DNA of 64,000 nt from Enoplosus armatus (taxonomy: Eukaryota; Chordata; Actinopteri; Centrarchiformes; Enoplosidae): contig NC_092191.1 of NCBI RefSeq assembly GCF_043641665.1, forward strand, positions 16,151,501 to 16,215,500, written 5' to 3'. Below the pieces are notes generated by a model, which was not told the origin of the DNA, ran no database searches, and saw nothing but the letters and a program-made list of their open reading frames with translations. Position numbers and translations under genes: made by a program. The stretch's first letter is position 1, and each line of letters starts with the position of its first letter. This document shows, piece by piece, positions 1 to 14,530 of the stretch.

Positions 1-3000
1 TAAGATACTTACTGGAACCATGGCAAGCTAATGAGAGGGCTATGACACATTTGTACTCTAAACACTGTTGCGCTTTATCTTGCGCAGGGAAAATGGAATT
101 ATTGCCACAAATGCATCAAGTCTGATATCCTTTTGCTCCTGGAATGGTTTTGTTTTGCCTGCCCTATCTCATCTGCTCATCTCCACTCCAGTCTTATTGT
201 TAATTCTTCCAAGACAGGGACGCCATGCAATTCCATTTTAATGATTAAAAACAGAGGTTTCTAGAAAACGTAAGTAGGTTATATAAACAGTGGAACTCCG
301 ACGGGCAGAAGAATGACAGCAGCACAGCTTTTTATCAGATATTTTTAACTCAGAGTAACGGAGGTGTGCTGTGATATGTCTCTCTCCACAGGGATGTGGC
401 AGCGGCTCTGTTCTGACATACAGTGTATCAGTGTCCTACTGTCTTTTGCGACCTAAACATACAGAGGAACATGTTGACAGTAGTGCACACACAGTGGTAT
501 CATGCTGTCCTGTGTCCTGCGACTAAATCTTTAATTCATGTGCTGTGTCTGTGCTGGGTCCTTGCCTTGTTTCGGCCGATGGCTGCCTGTCTGACAGGGA
601 GGAGGAGGGGGTGGGGGTGGTGTTGAAATGGAGGTGTAAGATGGTTGGATGGGGTTACGTGCATTTAAAAATCGAGGCAGATGGCAGGATGTGAGAATTC
701 CAAATAGAGATTTCACTTCCTGCTTTGCGGTGCTCGCAGGGTGGCAGGGTCAACAGCCAGCTTTGCCGTCGTGGCCCACACTGTGCACACAGGAAGAGAA
801 CGGGTCACTCTTTTATCACCAAGACATATTGAGAAAGCAGCTGAGGAAAGATCACAGCAGCACAGGGGGAATGCTGACCCAAGAGGTATATCTCTCCTGC
901 TTTCACTTAGCCTGATAAGACGCTGAGCCTGACAGCACTTTCATTTCTGTCACTTGCTTATTTCATATGATTGAGCTTTAATGGGTTTTTGCGGATAACA
1001 TCCCTTTCTTTTTCGCTGATTTTTTTTCTAATTAAGATTCAGTATGACATGTTGAAGTCCTCTTGCTTTTGAAGCTCCAGTCGATTGCGAAATGAAACTG
1101 AGCTTTCGTGAACAGGAGGGTGACCATCAGAAAGGAATTTAGCTTCCCATTGATCTTTAAATCTACAAACACAATGTCTCACTTCTTTCTCGTTGTGGCC
1201 CAGCAGAGATTTTTAAAATCCTTGTTTTCCTTGGAATATTCACTTTGAAGAAGTACTGTAAAACATACATGAAACACACAAAGAAGTGGGTATGGTGGTA
1301 TTTGTAAAACCAACAGGAAAAGGGTAAACGTGACCTCAGCCATGTTATATAGAGTAGGCACTGCGGGGGGGCTGTGTGTAGTCTGAACATTGAGGGAGGA
1401 AGAAACTTGACTGTGTCATTAATATGAAAATACATTAGCCCTGAAGCAGTACAAATTGTCACTACCTAGAATGATAACACAGATTTACATTTCTTTACTT
1501 ATTGGAATTCATCTTTCCTCAATGGTATGCTATAATTGGCACAATTTAGTATCTGTGGCAACTGTATGAATATGAATGAACGAAGCTACCATAGAATATA
1601 CTATATTTCAAATCAGCAAGCACATCTATCTTTCAGCAAGCCCCAATTAAATTTGACATTCTGTATGAGGCAGCTTTCAGCAGTCAGTGGTGTGTGTTTA
1701 TGAATATGTATTCTTTTTACGGTGTCAATTAAGCATTGGATAAACGTCCATGATATGCTTTTGACGAGCTTAACTGTAGTCAAACTAATTCTAATTAGCT
1801 GGTTTATATGAAAGGCTCAGATTAAGTGTAAAGAGCTGTGGACGTCCCATCGGCACAAGGCTACGAGCTCATACACTGTGTGTGTTTTGTAGGAATAATA
1901 AATCGTCTCACATGTTTTACACTTCAGAGTTGTTCAGCCTTGGTGCTTAGTGGATTTGCTCGCCAACATTCCCAAGAAAAAGAATCACACATCTGTAAGA
2001 CATTTCCAAAGTCGATGGTTGATGTGCTTTGGACAGTGTCATTAAAACATCCCAGGTTACGGCCTGTTATAAAAATGCCCAGCCATCCAGGTGTCAGGAG
2101 ACATTTACTGGACTCCCAGAGGCTTTCTGAAGGAAAAGAGGATTTGGAAGTTTCATGAAAAGACAAGAAAACGTGCATGAAAACCTCTTCACCTAAAACT
2201 GCAGGAAAGCTTCCAGAATGAGGATTAAGGTTCAACTTCCATCTGTGTGACGGACAGACGAGTACTTAGCAGACAATTATAATCCGTTAAAAGCTAATAA
2301 AAGCACCATCATGCTGTTTCAGCGTGAGGTGAGCGAGGCTGGGGCTGATGCTGGCTCTTTCCCTCTGATTGGCTGTCTGCTGATGAGAGGTACACATCCT
2401 ATCTACAGCTCCAGTCCACAACAGCCTCAGGCTTAGGGGGTCAGAGGTCAGACCTGGGATCACATCAATCACACGTTCACTGTGAACCCTACGTGGGTTA
2501 ATTTAGTAACTAATTTATTTGAGACAGGCTCCTGCTTCATATCAGTTTATGTGCCTCATGGATGTAACACAGGTCTTTATTGCTCTGTTGAAGTGAGTGC
2601 AACTCCCATACGTGCCTGCCTCAACGACTCACTGCAGTAGGCATGAGATCAAAATGGAACTACTTTTTGGTGTTTCTCTACAATCTGAGAAAAATACTAA
2701 TAAGCTGAACATCCCTCAATATGCAGAGCACTAAAAAAAATAACCACTTTCATCTGCTTGGACCTAAGTACATTACTGGACTCATTAGTATGGCAGTCTT
2801 TCAAACCAAAAACTCTGCATCCCTGTTATCCAGTCAGGGAAGCATCTGCGTGATACCCATCCCTCCTGCACCCCCATGCCCCGCCCCAGGTTACTAAGTT
2901 AATTGGTGTCCAGGAAACTTTAATCACATGTGGTAGTGACGTCATGATGTAATGAATTGATATATTGACTTAAGTGGTGTGTTTTGTAATATCCTGCTCA

Positions 3001-5580
3001 TAATAATGTAAGTTAGCAGTTATAAATCAAATGTCTGTCCATATCAAAAGATAATAGCAAAAATATCCTGTATTTACTAGATAATGTTTATTTCCTAGAT
3101 CAAGGCAGAGGATCCAAAGCTTTTGGCACAGACATATTGAGGACGCATTGGGGGAAAAAAAACTACGAAACACCTCTATAACCATGAATAATGCTGAAAG
3201 GTAAACAGAAATGAGACATCTTATCGCTACTCTCCAGTGAGGGAGGTAGGGAGAGGGCTACAATGAGTCAAAGGTTCAAGATGCATTGAGAACGTGCCAA
3301 ATACAAGTTTGTGTTATTATCAGTTTTCGTCTGAAGCTATATAAACCTATCACAAATGTTATGGCATTATCTCTACTGTTTGTATATACACGTGAGCCCA
3401 GAGGATGAAAATATTTATTCTCTTGCTAGCGATGGATAATAGGTTTTACCTTTGAGCCAATGGGCTTTTCAGGAGGAGAACAAAGACACACATTGGAGAT
3501 GAATCAGTGCTCATGATAACAAGACTGGATGCAGTGAATCAGCCTGGGCCCGGGCTTTGTGACCTGTCACACTCAGACATAAACCAGTGACTCCAAAGAT
3601 TAAGGGGAAACTCTGGCTCTGCCTCTGTTCTCGGGCCTGTAACTGAAATCTTTTAGTCGTCCTTTAGATCCCTCCTGTATGCCACGAATCACAAACCGGT
3701 TCCTTGAGAGATGGCCGCGAGCACAGTCCTTAGAAGTGGATTGCGGGGGAAACCTGATGTAAATATGTGCAGCTGGCAGCTCATGTGGTTTTGTTCATTC
3801 GGCTCGGCTCGTGAGTCTTATGCTGAGAGGTACAGTATGGATTCCTATGAAAATAACCTTGTTCCAAAGTTAACCTCTTGAGGAGTGCATTCACCATCTG
3901 AAAAACATTCAAATAAGTGCTCTCTATATGAACTCTCACAAGTGCTCTTCGACAAAATGAAGTGACTGAAATGGTGCAGGGTGTCACCGCATAAGACTGG
4001 AATAATTACAACCTATGCTTGGTTTCTGAATGTAGCAGTTAATCCTGTGTGGCGGGTTGGACGCTTGAAGACTCTGATTGACATTCTTGACATCACACTG
4101 AATCTGCCAACATTTACAAATACTGCAGAGTACAAAATGAGGCTGCTGCAATAGAAAAGAATAAACGTCTTTTTTCGTGGAAGCTGAATCCGTGGTCTCT
4201 CCAGGTTGAAGCAACTGTGCCAATTTAAAAATAACAAATACAGACACAGAGTCTGCAGGGACCCAAAGCTTTTACTGTAAACTGTAACAGCCATAGCAGG
4301 GATATCACACCGTTGATAGATACTTCCAAATAAGATATGAGACATGGTTTCTCTTGTGTGCTACCTCATAACCTTTCAATTATATATCCTGATAACATCT
4401 CGACTTTTATTGTCAGATGTGATGTTGATAAATGTCACATAAACTGCAAAGAACATAAAGGCTGCAGTCGCTCAGGCTCCACTGAAACAACTGAACATCC
4501 TGAGAAGACGAGATGGTGCCAGAGCACGAGTTAACTGAAGTACTGCTACATGCATTCTTACAATCCACAGTTTAAATCCATATATTTTTAATGACCACAT
4601 CATTGTTTCTCTGAATATAAATTATGCATAGAGCAAATGCTATCTAGTTCACACTAGTGTGACTCTTTCAATGCCTGTTTTCCATCAGATTCCAGCCTGG
4701 GATAGTCAGCGTGGAGGTGAATTCTAATGAGCAAGACACACTTACATCCAGGCTATTCCATCCACTTTATGCTTTTGAAATTGCATTAACCTTTTTAGAC
4801 ACAATTTTCAGAGGGTTTTGAAGGCAGCTAAGTATTGCATCACTAATTGACTGCTTAGTAGAGGAAATGTGGTGGAAAATGATTATTAGATACAAAGTGA
4901 GAATGTAATGGAGTGCCAAAGAAAGGGCTCACTGATAACACTTACAAAAATGCCAACATATAACAGGAAAGCTGTCGGAATGAGAGGAAAAAACAAACTT
5001 CGCTAACGTGTGTTCACACACATTCAGACAAGGGCAAAGTCATAAATGTACACCCACACAAGGTAAGTCATGTTTTTGCATGAAAATGTGAACAAAGATG
5101 ACTATCTCAGTGGTTCGGCTACATCCACACTCGCACAGGCCGTTAATGTTGCCCCTACCATAAACATGTTAAATTCAATAAAAGCTTGATACTATTTTAA
5201 TAAGAGGAAAGGCTGGCGGCTTAAATAACTTTGTTTTTCTTCCACAGAGCCCCCCATATCACATTTCTCAATTTCAGGCTTTTTCTAATATCCCCCATCC
5301 CCTGCAGGAACACTTGTATGTCAGTGTTCAGTAGCGTGCATGGGTTCACTCCTCTAACTCGTACCACATGTGCACCGACTGAGGCCGCACTGCACGCCAG
5401 ATCAAGCCTCTGAAAAACACAGCCATTCTTATCTCCCCATTCAATTCTCCCAATTATTACTAAATAAAAGATCAGTCCAAAAAGTATTACTGACATGCTG
5501 TATGACAAGCTCGACACAGCACATTCTCACAACTTTAAAGCAAAATCTAAATCAATTTAGATGAAGTATTGATAAGCGTT
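1..5580. other. Plain intron, no gene seen
   Basis: All open frames are short and none shows splice sites or a recognisable family. A G-rich patch with two G5 runs lies at 597-620. Nothing else stands out. Confidence 0.6.
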
Positions 5581-5592
5581 GGGGGGGGGGGG
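5581..5592 (+). repeat. G12 homopolymer
   Basis: Twelve consecutive G within otherwise AT-rich sequence. Confidence 0.95.
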
Positions 5593-6250
5593 CAGGTGAC
5601 TGATATACAGAGTGCATATGAAAGTATTGCAGCAGATGATGAAGGAGAGATGTTTTTCTTCTGACACAAAGGAACCTATGAAAGTCTGCTGCGCCGCATG
5701 ACTGCCAGCAGACAGACAGAAAGATCTAAATGCTGCATATGAATTCTTTATGAAGAAATTAATTGTTTTTGTCTATGGGATCTGGGTGTGCCAGATTGCC
5801 ACACATTCATCTCTATACTTTACTATTAACATTCGCTATAAATCAGTGAAATTTAGTGGTCATGTTCTGACTTACAGGCTCTTTTGCTAATTTATACTTT
5901 GTTCTCATTAAGTTGAGGCACTTTCCCTCTCATAGAATATTACTGACGCTACCCAAATGTTACACAATAAAACGACAAGAAATGAGTGTAATTACAACTG
6001 CTCACAGCTCCAGACTTATTGTTTTACATGGTACGATGCACAAAAACAGAGGGGCAACGCTTATTACACAGTACAAACACTGCTGCAAGTGTAGATTGGC
6101 TTGAACATATAAAGATTCACTAATTCTGAAATGGGCCATGAAATACACAGGACTGCAGATTATTGCTGGTCACAGAGAGGAGCTAATCAGCCTGCCAAAT
6201 GAATGATGAGGAGAGCTGAAGAGGGGGCTCTCTCTCGCTCTCCCCATTAT

Positions 6251-6370
6251 CCGGCGGCGTGCAGAGAGACTACCTGGTGTGAACACACAGACTTCATGCC
6301 TGTGCAGTGGGCAGTGGCTCACGCTGGGCGTCCCGCGCGCATCAGATAATTGGTAGAGCACCGCCATGTG
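6251..6370. other. Small CpG cluster
   Basis: Nine CpG dinucleotides fall in about 113 bp, five of them in 6321-6340, in a region that is otherwise CpG-poor. It is too small for a CpG island and has no recognisable promoter or exon. Confidence 0.45.
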
Positions 6371-7439
6371 AAGCAGTGTGCCAAGGGGACGGCATGCAGA
6401 GAAAAACACACAACTTCAGCAGATGGTTTGTCTGATGAACAAACAGCATGCGGACAGAGACGGAGAGGTAGACAGAATCGAGAGCATTCTGAAAATATAA
6501 GGAAAGCGGTAGAGTCAGAGAGAGGAAGAGCAAATGTGCATTATGTGTATCTGTGTGTCTGCACACATCCTGACTGACATACAATACGACAAAAGTGGAA
6601 AGATCTAACGCTGACTGACAGCAGATTCGTTCATTATCACACAACATTGGTTTCTATCAGTACTTCCTAACAATCCCAGGTGTCAGAAAATCAAAAGGTA
6701 GTTGAGCAGCCATGCAGGGAGGGGAAAATCAAATATGTCACAGTAATAACAAAACACCATATATTGGGCGTTTGATGACACAATAAACAAACACACTGAG
6801 CAAAAGAGCATAGACACTGCAAGAATAGCAAAAAGGATATCATTACAGCCCCTCAGTCGCTTTATTGCACAGTATGGGTCAGAAGAAACAAGCTAACAGA
6901 GCTGAATCAATGTGACAGGGTTAATGACTGTTTCTCTCTTCTAAACTCCGGCTGTGGAGCAGCTGGGCCTCGGGGACCCCAGGTGACAGTTAGACTTTCT
7001 GTCATATCCACCCAGTCACACTCCATTTCTTCACCTCACTTCACCACCATGATGCCATGACGCTTCCTCCCCTGACACCAGCACTCAACCACAGCGTCTG
7101 GGCTCCTCACCTGCCGGCCGCACAGGACCTCAACATCCAAACAGGTTGATTATTTACACCCACGCCACTTTGTTGAGGGAGAGACAATCGGACTTTTTTT
7201 GTTTTTTTTTTGTTAATCCTAATTATGTGCCAGATGGGATGGGCACACAGCACGACAATACAAAAAGCTCAGAGAAACTTCTGACTCATAATTCACATGT
7301 GTATTCGAAAGATAATTTAGTATGCTTCATTGTGATTCACACATTATCTGTCACTGCCTGTCTCCACATCCTGTGGTACAGCTGTACTGCATACAGGTTA
7401 AAATAAATGATACAAACACTGTATTATTTGACTCTAGTT

Positions 7440-7880
7440 GTATTACATGGTTTGCCTACATTTTACATTCCTTCCTATAATGAAAATATGCACTTAACCA
7501 TTGTAATACTTTTGTAATTCTTTCTTTTAAATTGTATGCTTATATTCCTTTTTCCCTAATTCTTATTTGAGTCTTATGAATATTCTTACTGATTTCAATG
7601 TAGTGCATAACCTACAATCATGTGTTTAAGTGTCTGACATGCATAAATTATTATTTGAGGTTTCCTGATTTTAATTTAATTTTAATCTTTTGAAATTAAA
7701 TGGACACCACCATTATCTGTGGCCATAGCTGAAAAGAAATGAAGGATTTTAGTCAAATTCATCCCACAATATTTAAAACATGAACAATTCTGGCCTTCAA
7801 CTAAAAGCAAATGTGACTTGTAATGTCAATATTAATTCATAATTAGTAAATCTTCTCTCAGCAATTTTTAAAGTACTAGT
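7440..7880. other. Strongly AT-rich stretch, no feature
   Basis: About 440 bp dominated by A and T with no repeat unit, frame or motif that I can support. Confidence 0.6.
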
Positions 7881-8002
7881 TATATTATTTTAAAATGAAA
7901 CTCTTCAAACGTTGTCCAATAAAAACTGGATGATTGTGATTGTGATTATAAAGTCACGATCGGATTCAGAAAGCTAGAAAGGCTGTAATGTTGTTTTCAT
8001 TG

Positions 8003-8028
8003 GTGTGTGTGTGTGTGTGTGTGTGTGT
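8003..8028. repeat. (GT)13 microsatellite
   Basis: Uninterrupted GT dinucleotide run, 26 bp. A second and longer TA/TG run follows 230 bp to the right. Confidence 0.97.
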
Positions 8029-8258
8029 ATGCGTTGTTCAGAGGCACTTGATGTATGTGTATTGCTGTACATGACGTTGGGGGAATACAGTGTAAGTGGG
8101 TTAGTGTGTGAATCAACTCCATGTGTGAGTGTTTGACCACACTTTGGAAAAGTTGCTGATTTAGTGCAAAAGGCCATCTGTGCCATTTTCCCTGACCTTC
8201 ATGGGGCTGTGACTGTGACAACGAGCAATTCTCTCTCTGTAGGATGGCTGTGTTGTTT

Positions 8259-8312
<54 letters not shown>
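8259..8312. repeat. (TA)5(TG)n compound microsatellite
   Basis: Five TA units run directly into about 21 TG units, giving 54 bp of alternating pyrimidine and purine. Confidence 0.97.
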
Positions 8313-8313
<1 letters not shown>

Positions 8314-11300
8314 TTGTCTGCAGAATGTGATCTTTACTCCACTTTGTACAAAAGGCCAAATACAACAGCTACCACAAATAAATTGACTATATCAAGAAAA
8401 TTACCGTTGAACTGAACATGCCCAAAAAAGGCACGAGGCAACGGTCTAGTGTCCCCTCGTAGTGAGGGTGACCTCCTGATTTACTCCTTTTTGCCCTGGT
8501 CACAGCACTTTGTCAATACAGCGTCCACCATTCAGGAACACATCAACACCCAAGGACAGACCACAGGCCTGTCTGGTCAGCCTGAACAAAATCCAAACAA
8601 ATAACCTTCCCTACTGTCACAGATTTACAACCCTCTGACAGGACTGCCCGCCAGAGGACGACAACAACACAGCACAACAGGGATGAATCATCCCTACCTT
8701 TTCCTCCGCACCTTTGAATCGCTGGTGATGAGAGCATTGTGATTTCGCAGAGCCGGAGCTAGAAGAGATCAGCCTGATGTCTCTGAATTTTCGTCACAAA
8801 TTGGTATTGGATACCTGCCGTTTTATTCATTCGGCCTGAGTTATTGTCCTGATTCTGAGCTGCGATCAGCACTGCGAGAGAGGATAGACATTAGTAGGCA
8901 CTTGCAGATGTGACCAAGTTGCCTCACTTTCTACTGCATGCTGCTCAGAGCTTATCCTGCCTGAAGAGCCTTTCTCTTTTCTCTCTCTTCTGAGGATGAG
9001 GGCAGTGCCAGCCACTAGTATGGGTTTATCCAGGGGATGGCGGGCAGACTGGTTCCCAGCTGGGCTGCTGCTGCTGAAGGGGCTGTCATCACTGCCATGT
9101 CGCCCTGGGCACCACAGCAGGACGGAGCTGCTGGTCCCTTGATCGCTGTGGTAAAAGCTCATCTGTAACTGTGCTGGGGCCAAAGAGGCTACTCATGCCT
9201 AACTGCTAACATGGAAGCAGGCCAGAGAAGATGGTTTAACTCTGACATTAGCCAGTAGAAAGAAGAAGAATATTTAAACATGTGTAGCTCATACCGTTTC
9301 ACTTAGCTTTTCACAGTATATTAATTTAAACTGGTGCCTGTTTTATTCAAACAGTCAGCTTACTGCTGTAATCAGTATGAAGATTTGCACATTATTTGAA
9401 GGAAAAAACCTAAAATCTTTCTTTGCCGAGCATCCTGTTAGGACTGACAAACAGCTAAATAAACATTCAGACTAACTGACAACACTTACCAACATGCACA
9501 CAGCTTTGCTCTGTGCTCACTAGAATATTAGGTTTGAACTGGAGACACTGTTTGCTTGTAAATGTCTTGTAGCTGTGGAGGTTGGAGAATTACTGCTCTG
9601 GGTCAGCTCTGATGATACTGAAATACTGAGTTACATAACCGTTCTCAGTTAAAAGCCTATTCTTCTTTTCATTGTTTTTAATATTTATATGCTTTATGTA
9701 ACTAGAACAAACTCTCAACAATGAAAAAAAAAGATTACAAAGAACAATTACATTGTGCAGAAAAATGTACATTTGACATTTACTGTCTCTAGAGTAAAAC
9801 TCATATAACAAGAACAACTCACAAAACAACTATCAAATTCAAAGACCTATGAAAAAACTACATATCCTCAGATGCCTCCTCCATTTAAATGTTCGGGTCA
9901 AGGTTAGCAGCATACCCCTATATTTTACCATGGCCATTTGAGCCAGACAACATACCTTAATGCTTTGTGTTTGCTTATAAATGGTGTTCTTCTAAAATGC
10001 CATCATGAGCCAAAGCCTTTCAGTGGAGGTTTTCGTCAGTAATAATTTCACGTCTATTGAGATGGAAAGGAAAAAACAACTGTATCCGGTCAGCTGCAGC
10101 AGATGAGACTCATCTACTCTGTATCAGACTTTCTGTGGCTGTAAAAGGGGGCAGTGAAAGATGTCGTCTGTCACTCTATCTCTGATATTGCCTTGATTAA
10201 GCAGTTCATGTGGCTCTGATACCGTTATCAGCAGTAATGTTGGAAGCTGCCTGAACAGACTCTCCAGCTCAGGGAGGAATGTACTGGCTGATGGAGTGGC
10301 TCAGCTCCCAAGGCAGCTGCACTGACATTACATTAACTCTCTGTGTCAGGACGCAGAGAGTGGCAGAGAGGAAAACAACAACAGCGCGAAATGTATCGCT
10401 TTGGTCAAGTCACACTGAGCAAAAGGCAAACTTTGGGAACAAAATGACATTCACAGGAAAAAGCATTTACTGGGATGAAAGCAGGAGATGATATTTAAAT
10501 CACATTTGTCACTCTTGACATTCAACTCAATGACCGCCTTTTATATGCATTCCATTGTGCCCAATTTGCCCATTAAATGAAGTGAATGTGGAATGAAAAT
10601 CAGGCTGGCTTTTTGTCAAAGCAGTTGTGTAAAATGACACCATTGTGAAGACATGTCTACAGGCATGTTCTGTTTATATTCAAAGAAGTGACTGGTAAAC
10701 CAGTGCATAACAAAATGAACGCAAGAGATGCAGTAATGTAGTGTGTGCGATATTCTAAACAGCACTTAACACACACCACGCTTAGCAGGGAAACATGACT
10801 GTAAATCCAATTCATCATACAGTACATTGTCACATTCACCTCAAAATGATTTATTTTTAATCACTGCATAACTACTATTATGGGCTCTTACAACTATATT
10901 CACAAAAAACACTTTAAGAACTTTGTTGAATATGTATGAAATTGTTTTCTGAAATTGAAACTTAATTCAAAAAATGAAATATTGCCGGTATTTGTCAGCT
11001 TCTTCTTTTCTTGTAGACTTATATATAATATTCTGTGATTTTGTATTTCAAGTAGTAAAGCTAATTGCTTGTGTTCAATTTCCCATTAAGCTTAGCTTTA
11101 ACTGCACCTCTACCTTGTAGATTCATAACAATCAGAATCTTTTTTTGGATACCATGTCTAGTATTTTCAAATCATTCTTTATCCTTAAGTGAACTGTGTA
11201 TAGCATGCTAGTTGTTCATTTCTAGTCAATAAAAATAAGGTTGTGAGGCTGTTTTTGGATGAAGCACAAAGACTGTTTGGAAAGCTTTTACCAAACAGTT

Positions 11301-12009
11301 GGTTTTGGGAGAGATAAGTGTAGCCTGTATAGTTTCAGCTTGCTGTCCCAGGTGTATTCTACACATGGTGTAAACTAACAGCATTCAGGTAGCATTATTC
11401 TGTATTCTGGACTGGAGACAGTACGAGTAACAGTAAAGGACAAGACAAGAGCAGGCCTGCAGGTCCAGCTGTCATGGTAGCCATCCTCTCTTTATCTCAG
11501 TCTCACCTGTGTCCCGGACAATTTAATCCATCCAGCTCCTTGTGGCTTTCCAGAGTGACATTCGATTAGTGGCCCAATTAGAAACAGCATTGCTTCAAGG
11601 CCTCTTTTTTTCCCCCTTGTGTCAGAGTGAGAGACCAAGATGTAGTCTGAGGAAGTTCAAGGCTAGCGAAAAGGCAGCAAGTAACCATGAAGCCATTTGC
11701 CAGGTTGATAAAGTAAATTAATTCTACATATACATGCACACAAACATGCTCTCTACTGACTCTCTAATGACCTTGGTCAGCTCTTAATGTTCTGTCTGCA
11801 TACACAAGAGACTGGATGTTCCTCACCAAACACTAGTTCAAAAGAATCATTGGTAAATGAGTCATTAGCAGCTGTTGTAAAGTCCTTGGAGAGTCTGTAC
11901 ACAGATGCTTCTGCTAAAACTCAGAGAAAAAAAGCTGATGCTGCACTATTGATGAAAGACATGTTTGCCTTAACCTATTTCCTCTGATAGTTGTATAGAT
12001 TTTCTTCAA

Positions 12010-12190
12010 AGAGGGGTTAATGCTTATGTTGGCTGGATCCTCGCCTATTAACAATGCAATTAGCGAGGCAAAGGTAGCAACAAATCACTTTCATTTGCGT
12101 TAATTGATTTGTAGTTGTTGTAATTATGACTATCAATTGTGAGTCACATCAAGGCGGGCACTCCGCCCTGGCTCCAGTTTTAATTTAGTC
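12010..12190. promoter_or_regulatory. Candidate conserved non-coding element
   Basis: Contains CTATTAACAATGCAATTAGC (SOX-like AACAAT next to CAATTA), CGTTAATTGATTTG and TAATTATGACTATCAATTGT. Homeodomain and SOX words are crowded within 150 bp and no simple repeat is present. Confidence 0.25.
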
Positions 12191-12250
12191 ACACTAAGTG
12201 GGTAAGCGTCACGGTGTAAAAAGGACCAACCCAAGATCTCTCTCACATTT

Positions 12251-12269
12251 ACACACACACACACATACA
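12251..12269. repeat. Short imperfect (AC)n run
   Basis: About seven AC units, then an interrupted ATACAC. Confidence 0.85.
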
Positions 12270-13591
12270 CCTCCTGATTGGTTCAGTTTCTCACCAAATT
12301 TGCAGGGATGTGATTTGGCATATGCTCCTGCTATGGCCAGGCGTGTGAACAGGTGGAGCAGAAGATGGTGTGAATGGGTAGATACGCAGCAAGGTGGAGA
12401 CAGCCCCTTCTGTCACAATCTTGGAACTAACTGGGGTCTGATCGCCGTTGACTTCTGGGTCATACTGATGAGAAGCTGGGATTGGTTAATCACACAGCTT
12501 TCACTGGTGGCTTGAGCTCCACCGACTCTTTCTTCTGTCACAGCTTTGTCTTTGAGGAGGCGAATAGCTGAGCACTGAAGGCTGCTAATGCCATGTTAAT
12601 GCAGTGATTCCATTGGAGAAGACAGACTGGTTGATGCCAACGCAGTGCCTTTCCCTTGACTTTCTTCTTTTGGAAGAAAGATTTAATTCTGAAGTGATGA
12701 AACAATTGCGCTCTGCAGTTATCATCACTTCTGATATTAAATAGACCCTAAAATGAGCAGGTGAAAATCACTTCTTATGATGAGGGAAAAATAAAAATGA
12801 AAGCAGCGCTGAGGGCAGGATTCACCCATGAGTATTCTCCTCCATCCAGCATTTCAGTGACATGGTGAAGGACCTGTAAGAAGCAGGGGGAATTGATCTT
12901 TTCCTTCCACGGGCAACAGTAGCCGTCTCTAATTGTCTAGCAGAGCGGAGTAGGCGTCGGTGGAGGCTCTGCATGGGGAGCCCCTTGTGCACTGTGGGAG
13001 AGCACCGTGGGCCCTCGTGGAGTGACAGGAGCTAACACACACTTATGCAGCATGCTCTGAATAATGCAAATCATGTCAGCCCTCACACAACTCTACCTAA
13101 CAAGACTCTGGTGGTTTCACATAGCATCATCTGTAACGGTGACAAATCCCAGCATGATGCAAATTAAAACAGTGTATGAGATTATTTTCATTATAGTGAA
13201 TCACCTCCACTGAATTATGAGCCAATAAATTTAGCTTAACAGAAATGGCTCCGAGCTACTGCACTGATAGATGCTTGGTGAGACGCCCGTTAATAGGATT
13301 GTTGGTCTAATAGCAAACATTACTACACATTTTCTGACACTCTATCACATGTAAGCGACATCCTGATTTGAGTGTACAAACATAGACACACTCTCACACA
13401 CATGCATTTCATACATTTTTAAGCTGGTCCCAGAATCCCAGCAGCAGGTCCAGAGCAAAGTCTCTGGTCTTGGTCACTACTGAGGTCTGGGGCCCCCAGG
13501 CCTCATTCATCACAGCAGCTTCTGTCTGGAGCTCTGGATCACAGCGGGGCTTTTTTTCTGCAGACTCTGCATTTTAAGTTGCCCACGGGGA

Positions 13592-13601
13592 GGGGGGGGG
13601 G
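13592..13601 (+). repeat. G10 homopolymer
   Basis: Ten consecutive G preceded by GGGGA, in a G-rich stretch. Confidence 0.9.
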
Positions 13602-14339
13602 CGATGATGGACGCACCAGTCAGGGCATCTGCGGCAAACACACTGCGAGCCATCCAGTCAGGGTTAGTCTCCCACTCTGACACACAAACTCTGATGAACA
13701 CATAGTGCCCATCTGGCTGCAGTCAGTGGCAAAGAGAGCAGTGCCAGAGGGGCCAGTCACACTCATATCCCGAGACTGATATATGTGTACCACTGGTATT
13801 GTTCCTGCTAGAGAAAAGATTGGCTTGGCCAAAGACTGTCAAATAAATAAAGAGGTGTAATTCCATCTCGCACAGCTACCTTTAAAAAGACTCCTTGCCA
13901 TAAATTATTTGCAGTGACAGATATGTCCACGAATATCCCATTATACTCCTGAATGTGAGGCTGGCTTGTCCCTAAACCACACGCACTGGTTGTGGGTGAT
14001 AGGTAAACATAACAAGATGATGTATTGTGTTGGACAGTAATTTCACTTCCTCTCCATCTCCCCTTGGGCATTTGGGAAGTCTCAGCCTCACTGCTGTGAC
14101 TCACCCAAGGCCATTTTTACACCTCGACACCTTGGTCTGATGAGACAAACCATGCATGATAATTACGTGTGACTCAACAAGCTGCAGGGACACTGTTAAG
14201 TAAGCACGGTGCTTCTGCATGCATGTTGGTGCATCTGTGTTGATGTGTCATTACTCAATTCCCATTTAGCTGGCCGCTGACATCTTTGACCCCTGAAATA
14301 GGCATAGCAATGACAAACTGGGTGGCACTGGTATTAATA

Positions 14340-14530
14340 AAGTATGAAAAAGGCAGCGTTTGAATCTAATTATTAGTCTAATGCATTAGATGTGATCTAG
14401 GCTCTTCAGTGATGAGGAAATCATCTCCCGTAAGACTCCACACTGATAATTACAATAACATTAACCTTTGCCTTTTTAATTCAGGCCCTCATAGCAATTC
14501 ATCTCAGGTCAGCGACTGTTTCTTCACACT
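14340..14530. promoter_or_regulatory. Candidate conserved non-coding element with a perfect palindrome
   Basis: It contains the 14-bp perfect palindrome TCTAATGCATTAGA (14377-14390) right after TCTAATTATTAG, then GATAATTACAATAA and AACCTTTGCC. These homeodomain-type words sit in non-repetitive sequence. Function is inferred from appearance only. Confidence 0.25.
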
